Source of the DNA: DATARH01 sp963778385
Lineage (GTDB): Bacteria; Pseudomonadota; Alphaproteobacteria; ATCC43930; CGMCC-115725
Length of the DNA: 64,000 bases
Direction: 5' to 3'
NCBI GenBank assembly: GCA_963778385.1
Contig: CAVZUA010000037.1
Span: forward strand, 1 to 64,000
Of the stretch, positions 62,720 through 64,000 are shown in pieces. The position numbers and the translations under genes are program-made. Numbering within the stretch: the first letter of the stretch is position 1; each line of letters starts with the position of its first letter. Below the pieces are notes generated by a model. The model saw only the letters and a list, made by a program, of their open reading frames with translations, did not search any database and was not told where the DNA came from.

Positions 62720-64000
62720 TCAGGCAACCGACTCGTAAAATGCCGCCATGCGCTCCCGGTAGCGATCGAGCGAAAATTTTGCCGCCTGGAGTTTTCCGCG
62801 TCGGGACAGTTCGGCCCGCATCCCGTCGTCCGAAACCACCGTGTTGATGGCCCGCGTGATCGCCGCGGTGTCGTAGGGATCGACGAGGATCGCCGCGGTG
62901 TCGTAGGGATCGACGAGGATCGCCGCATCACCGGCGACCTCCGGGACGGAAGAACTCGGTGGAGGTAATCACCGGTGTCCCGAGAGACATGGCCTCGAGG
63001 ACGGGAAGCCCGAACCCCTCATAAAGCGAGGGAAAGACGACCGCGCAAGCACCGCGTATCAGCGTGATCAACGTCGCTTGCGTCACGTAGTTGATGCGCT
63101 GGATTCGGCGTCCGCGGTATGTCGGCGACCGCTGCGCCTCCTGAAGTTGCAGCAGGAGCTTTTGCTCAGCATCGGTTTGCCACCCTTCGCCACCGACGAT
63201 CAGCAGTGGCAGCGACACGTTGGAACTCAAATACGCGTCCATCAGTCGCGAAATATTCTTCTTCGGCTCAAGCGCACCAAAGAACAGCAAATACCCATAG
63301 ATCTCAACCCCGAACGAACTCGTCAATCGGTCTGCCATCTCCACTTCCGTAAGTTGCACATATTGCTCGGGAAGCACAACCGATTGGTAAGTATTCGTTA
63401 CACGTCTTTCGTCAACATTTAGCATTTCTACAATATCTTTCTTTGAATGTTCTGATACCGTCACAATATGATCAGCTTGCGCCGCGACTTTTCTCAACAG
63501 GCGGAGCATGTACCGTTTGTTGTCTAGGGTCGTGAATGGCAAACGCAATGGAATCAAATCATGAATCGTATAAATATTACATGCTGACTTTACCCTTAGT
63601 GGCAATTGATACGTACAGTGAAACATATCAGGTTGCGAATCAAAGCGAAGATTGACGAAATTACTGGTTTTGCCAAAATGACGTCCGGCATTCCAGAATA
63701 GATTGCGCGCCATATAAACCTGGTCTTGCGCCGGGAGCGTCGTCGCGAATTCGCGGGCGATGACGGCGCCCGTCAGTTCGAGCGGCCTTGGGGCGATCGG
63801 TCCCCAATAGCGAACGCGATCCACCACGCTCGCGAGCGCCGACTTTGCCGGTGAAATCTTGATCGCTTTGGGCGCGTCGAAAAAGGCGATTTCCCGCGCG
63901 AGTGGCGCCTTTGGCGGGGTCTGCGGGGAGCTGTAGACGATGCCGACATCGTAGCCGATGTCATGCGCCACGTGCGCCAGCACCCGCGCATAAGTCGCGA
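62720..64000 (-). pseudogene. GT4-type glycosyltransferase, frameshifted near its 3' end and cut by the window edge
   Basis: The frame is open to the window edge (TYARVLAHVAHDIGYDVGIVYSS) and continues through DHIVTVSEHSKKDIVEML, GALEPKKNISRLMDAYLSS and AVVFPSLYEGFGLPVLEAMSLGTPVITSTE. One extra T near 62950-62956 (minus strand gagttcttcc) then ends it at 62928. Correcting it gives SSVPEVAGDAAILVDPYDTA and the normal GT4 tail (RAINTVVSDDGMRAELSRRG, LDRYRERMAAFYESVA) to TGA 62722-62720. A 30-bp in-frame tandem duplication lies in that tail. It resembles the gene at 41164. The start is outside the window. Confidence 0.8.
62858..62917. repeat. 30-bp tandem duplication within a glycosyltransferase gene
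   Basis: Two exact copies of gatcgccgcggtgtcgtagg plus gatcgacgag sit head to tail (62858-62887 and 62888-62917), followed by nine bases of a third. On the minus strand this duplicates ten codons (AILVDPYDTA) in frame. Confidence 0.9.

Overview
The window is high-GC DNA, about two-thirds G+C by eye. The gene content and order (thioredoxin/YbbN – Lon-substrate-binding protein – Trm112-like – DUF971; UbiH-type hydroxylase; PPK2; Liv-type ABC transporters; HyuA/HyuB) and the GC-rich palindromic intergenic repeats point to a free-living, metabolically versatile alphaproteobacterium (Rhodospirillales/Hyphomicrobiales-like). I cannot place it more finely. There is no prophage, IS element or CRISPR array. 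Several genes are broken by single-base frameshifts or an in-frame stop, which may be real decay or draft-assembly error.

Layout. 1-300: a 3' tRNA-Glu fragment at the window edge and a complete tRNA-Gly. 0.4-16 kb: mostly housekeeping genes: a frameshifted prolyl-tRNA deacylase homologue, YbbN-like thioredoxin, LON-domain protein, Trm112-like, DUF971, alpha/beta hydrolase, an orphan AAA+ ATPase with a GspE-type N-domain, a flavoprotein, an MscS channel interrupted by an amber codon, a UbiH-type hydroxylase, PPK2, a TTC38-like TPR protein, a transglutaminase and several small proteins. 16-28 kb: oxidative catabolism genes (two luciferase-like monooxygenases, an atypical SDR, BASS transporter, GMC oxidoreductase with small subunit, isochorismatase-fold protein lacking its Cys, Baeyer-Villiger monooxygenase, MFS transporter). 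29-40 kb: a branched-chain/amide-type ABC transporter (LivF, H, fused M-G, K), hydantoinase HyuB/HyuA, and an AtzG-like/amidase pair. This block lies between two directly repeated 142-143-bp palindromic elements, and hyuB alone is flanked by a 97-bp inverted repeat.

41-64 kb is a surface glycan/lipid region: three tandem GT4 glycosyltransferases, a sulfotransferase-like protein, a TPR-methyltransferase, a CDP-alcohol phosphatidyltransferase, an LpxL-like acyltransferase, a polysaccharide export lipoprotein and a fourth GT4 gene running off the end. Embedded in it is the most notable feature, a five-gene minus-strand operon. It starts with a 2486-residue fully reducing type I polyketide synthase (KS-AT-DH-degenerate MT-ER-KR-ACP, no thioesterase). 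This is coupled by a TGATG overlap to an alpha-oxoamine synthase of the serine palmitoyltransferase type, followed by a SAM methyltransferase, a membrane-anchored protein of unknown function and a short-chain reductase. This is the enzyme logic of fungal Fum1/Fum8/Fum13 (fumonisin). I infer that it makes a sphingoid-like long-chain amino alcohol that could be N-acylated, given a phospho-headgroup, glycosylated or sulfated by the neighbouring enzymes.
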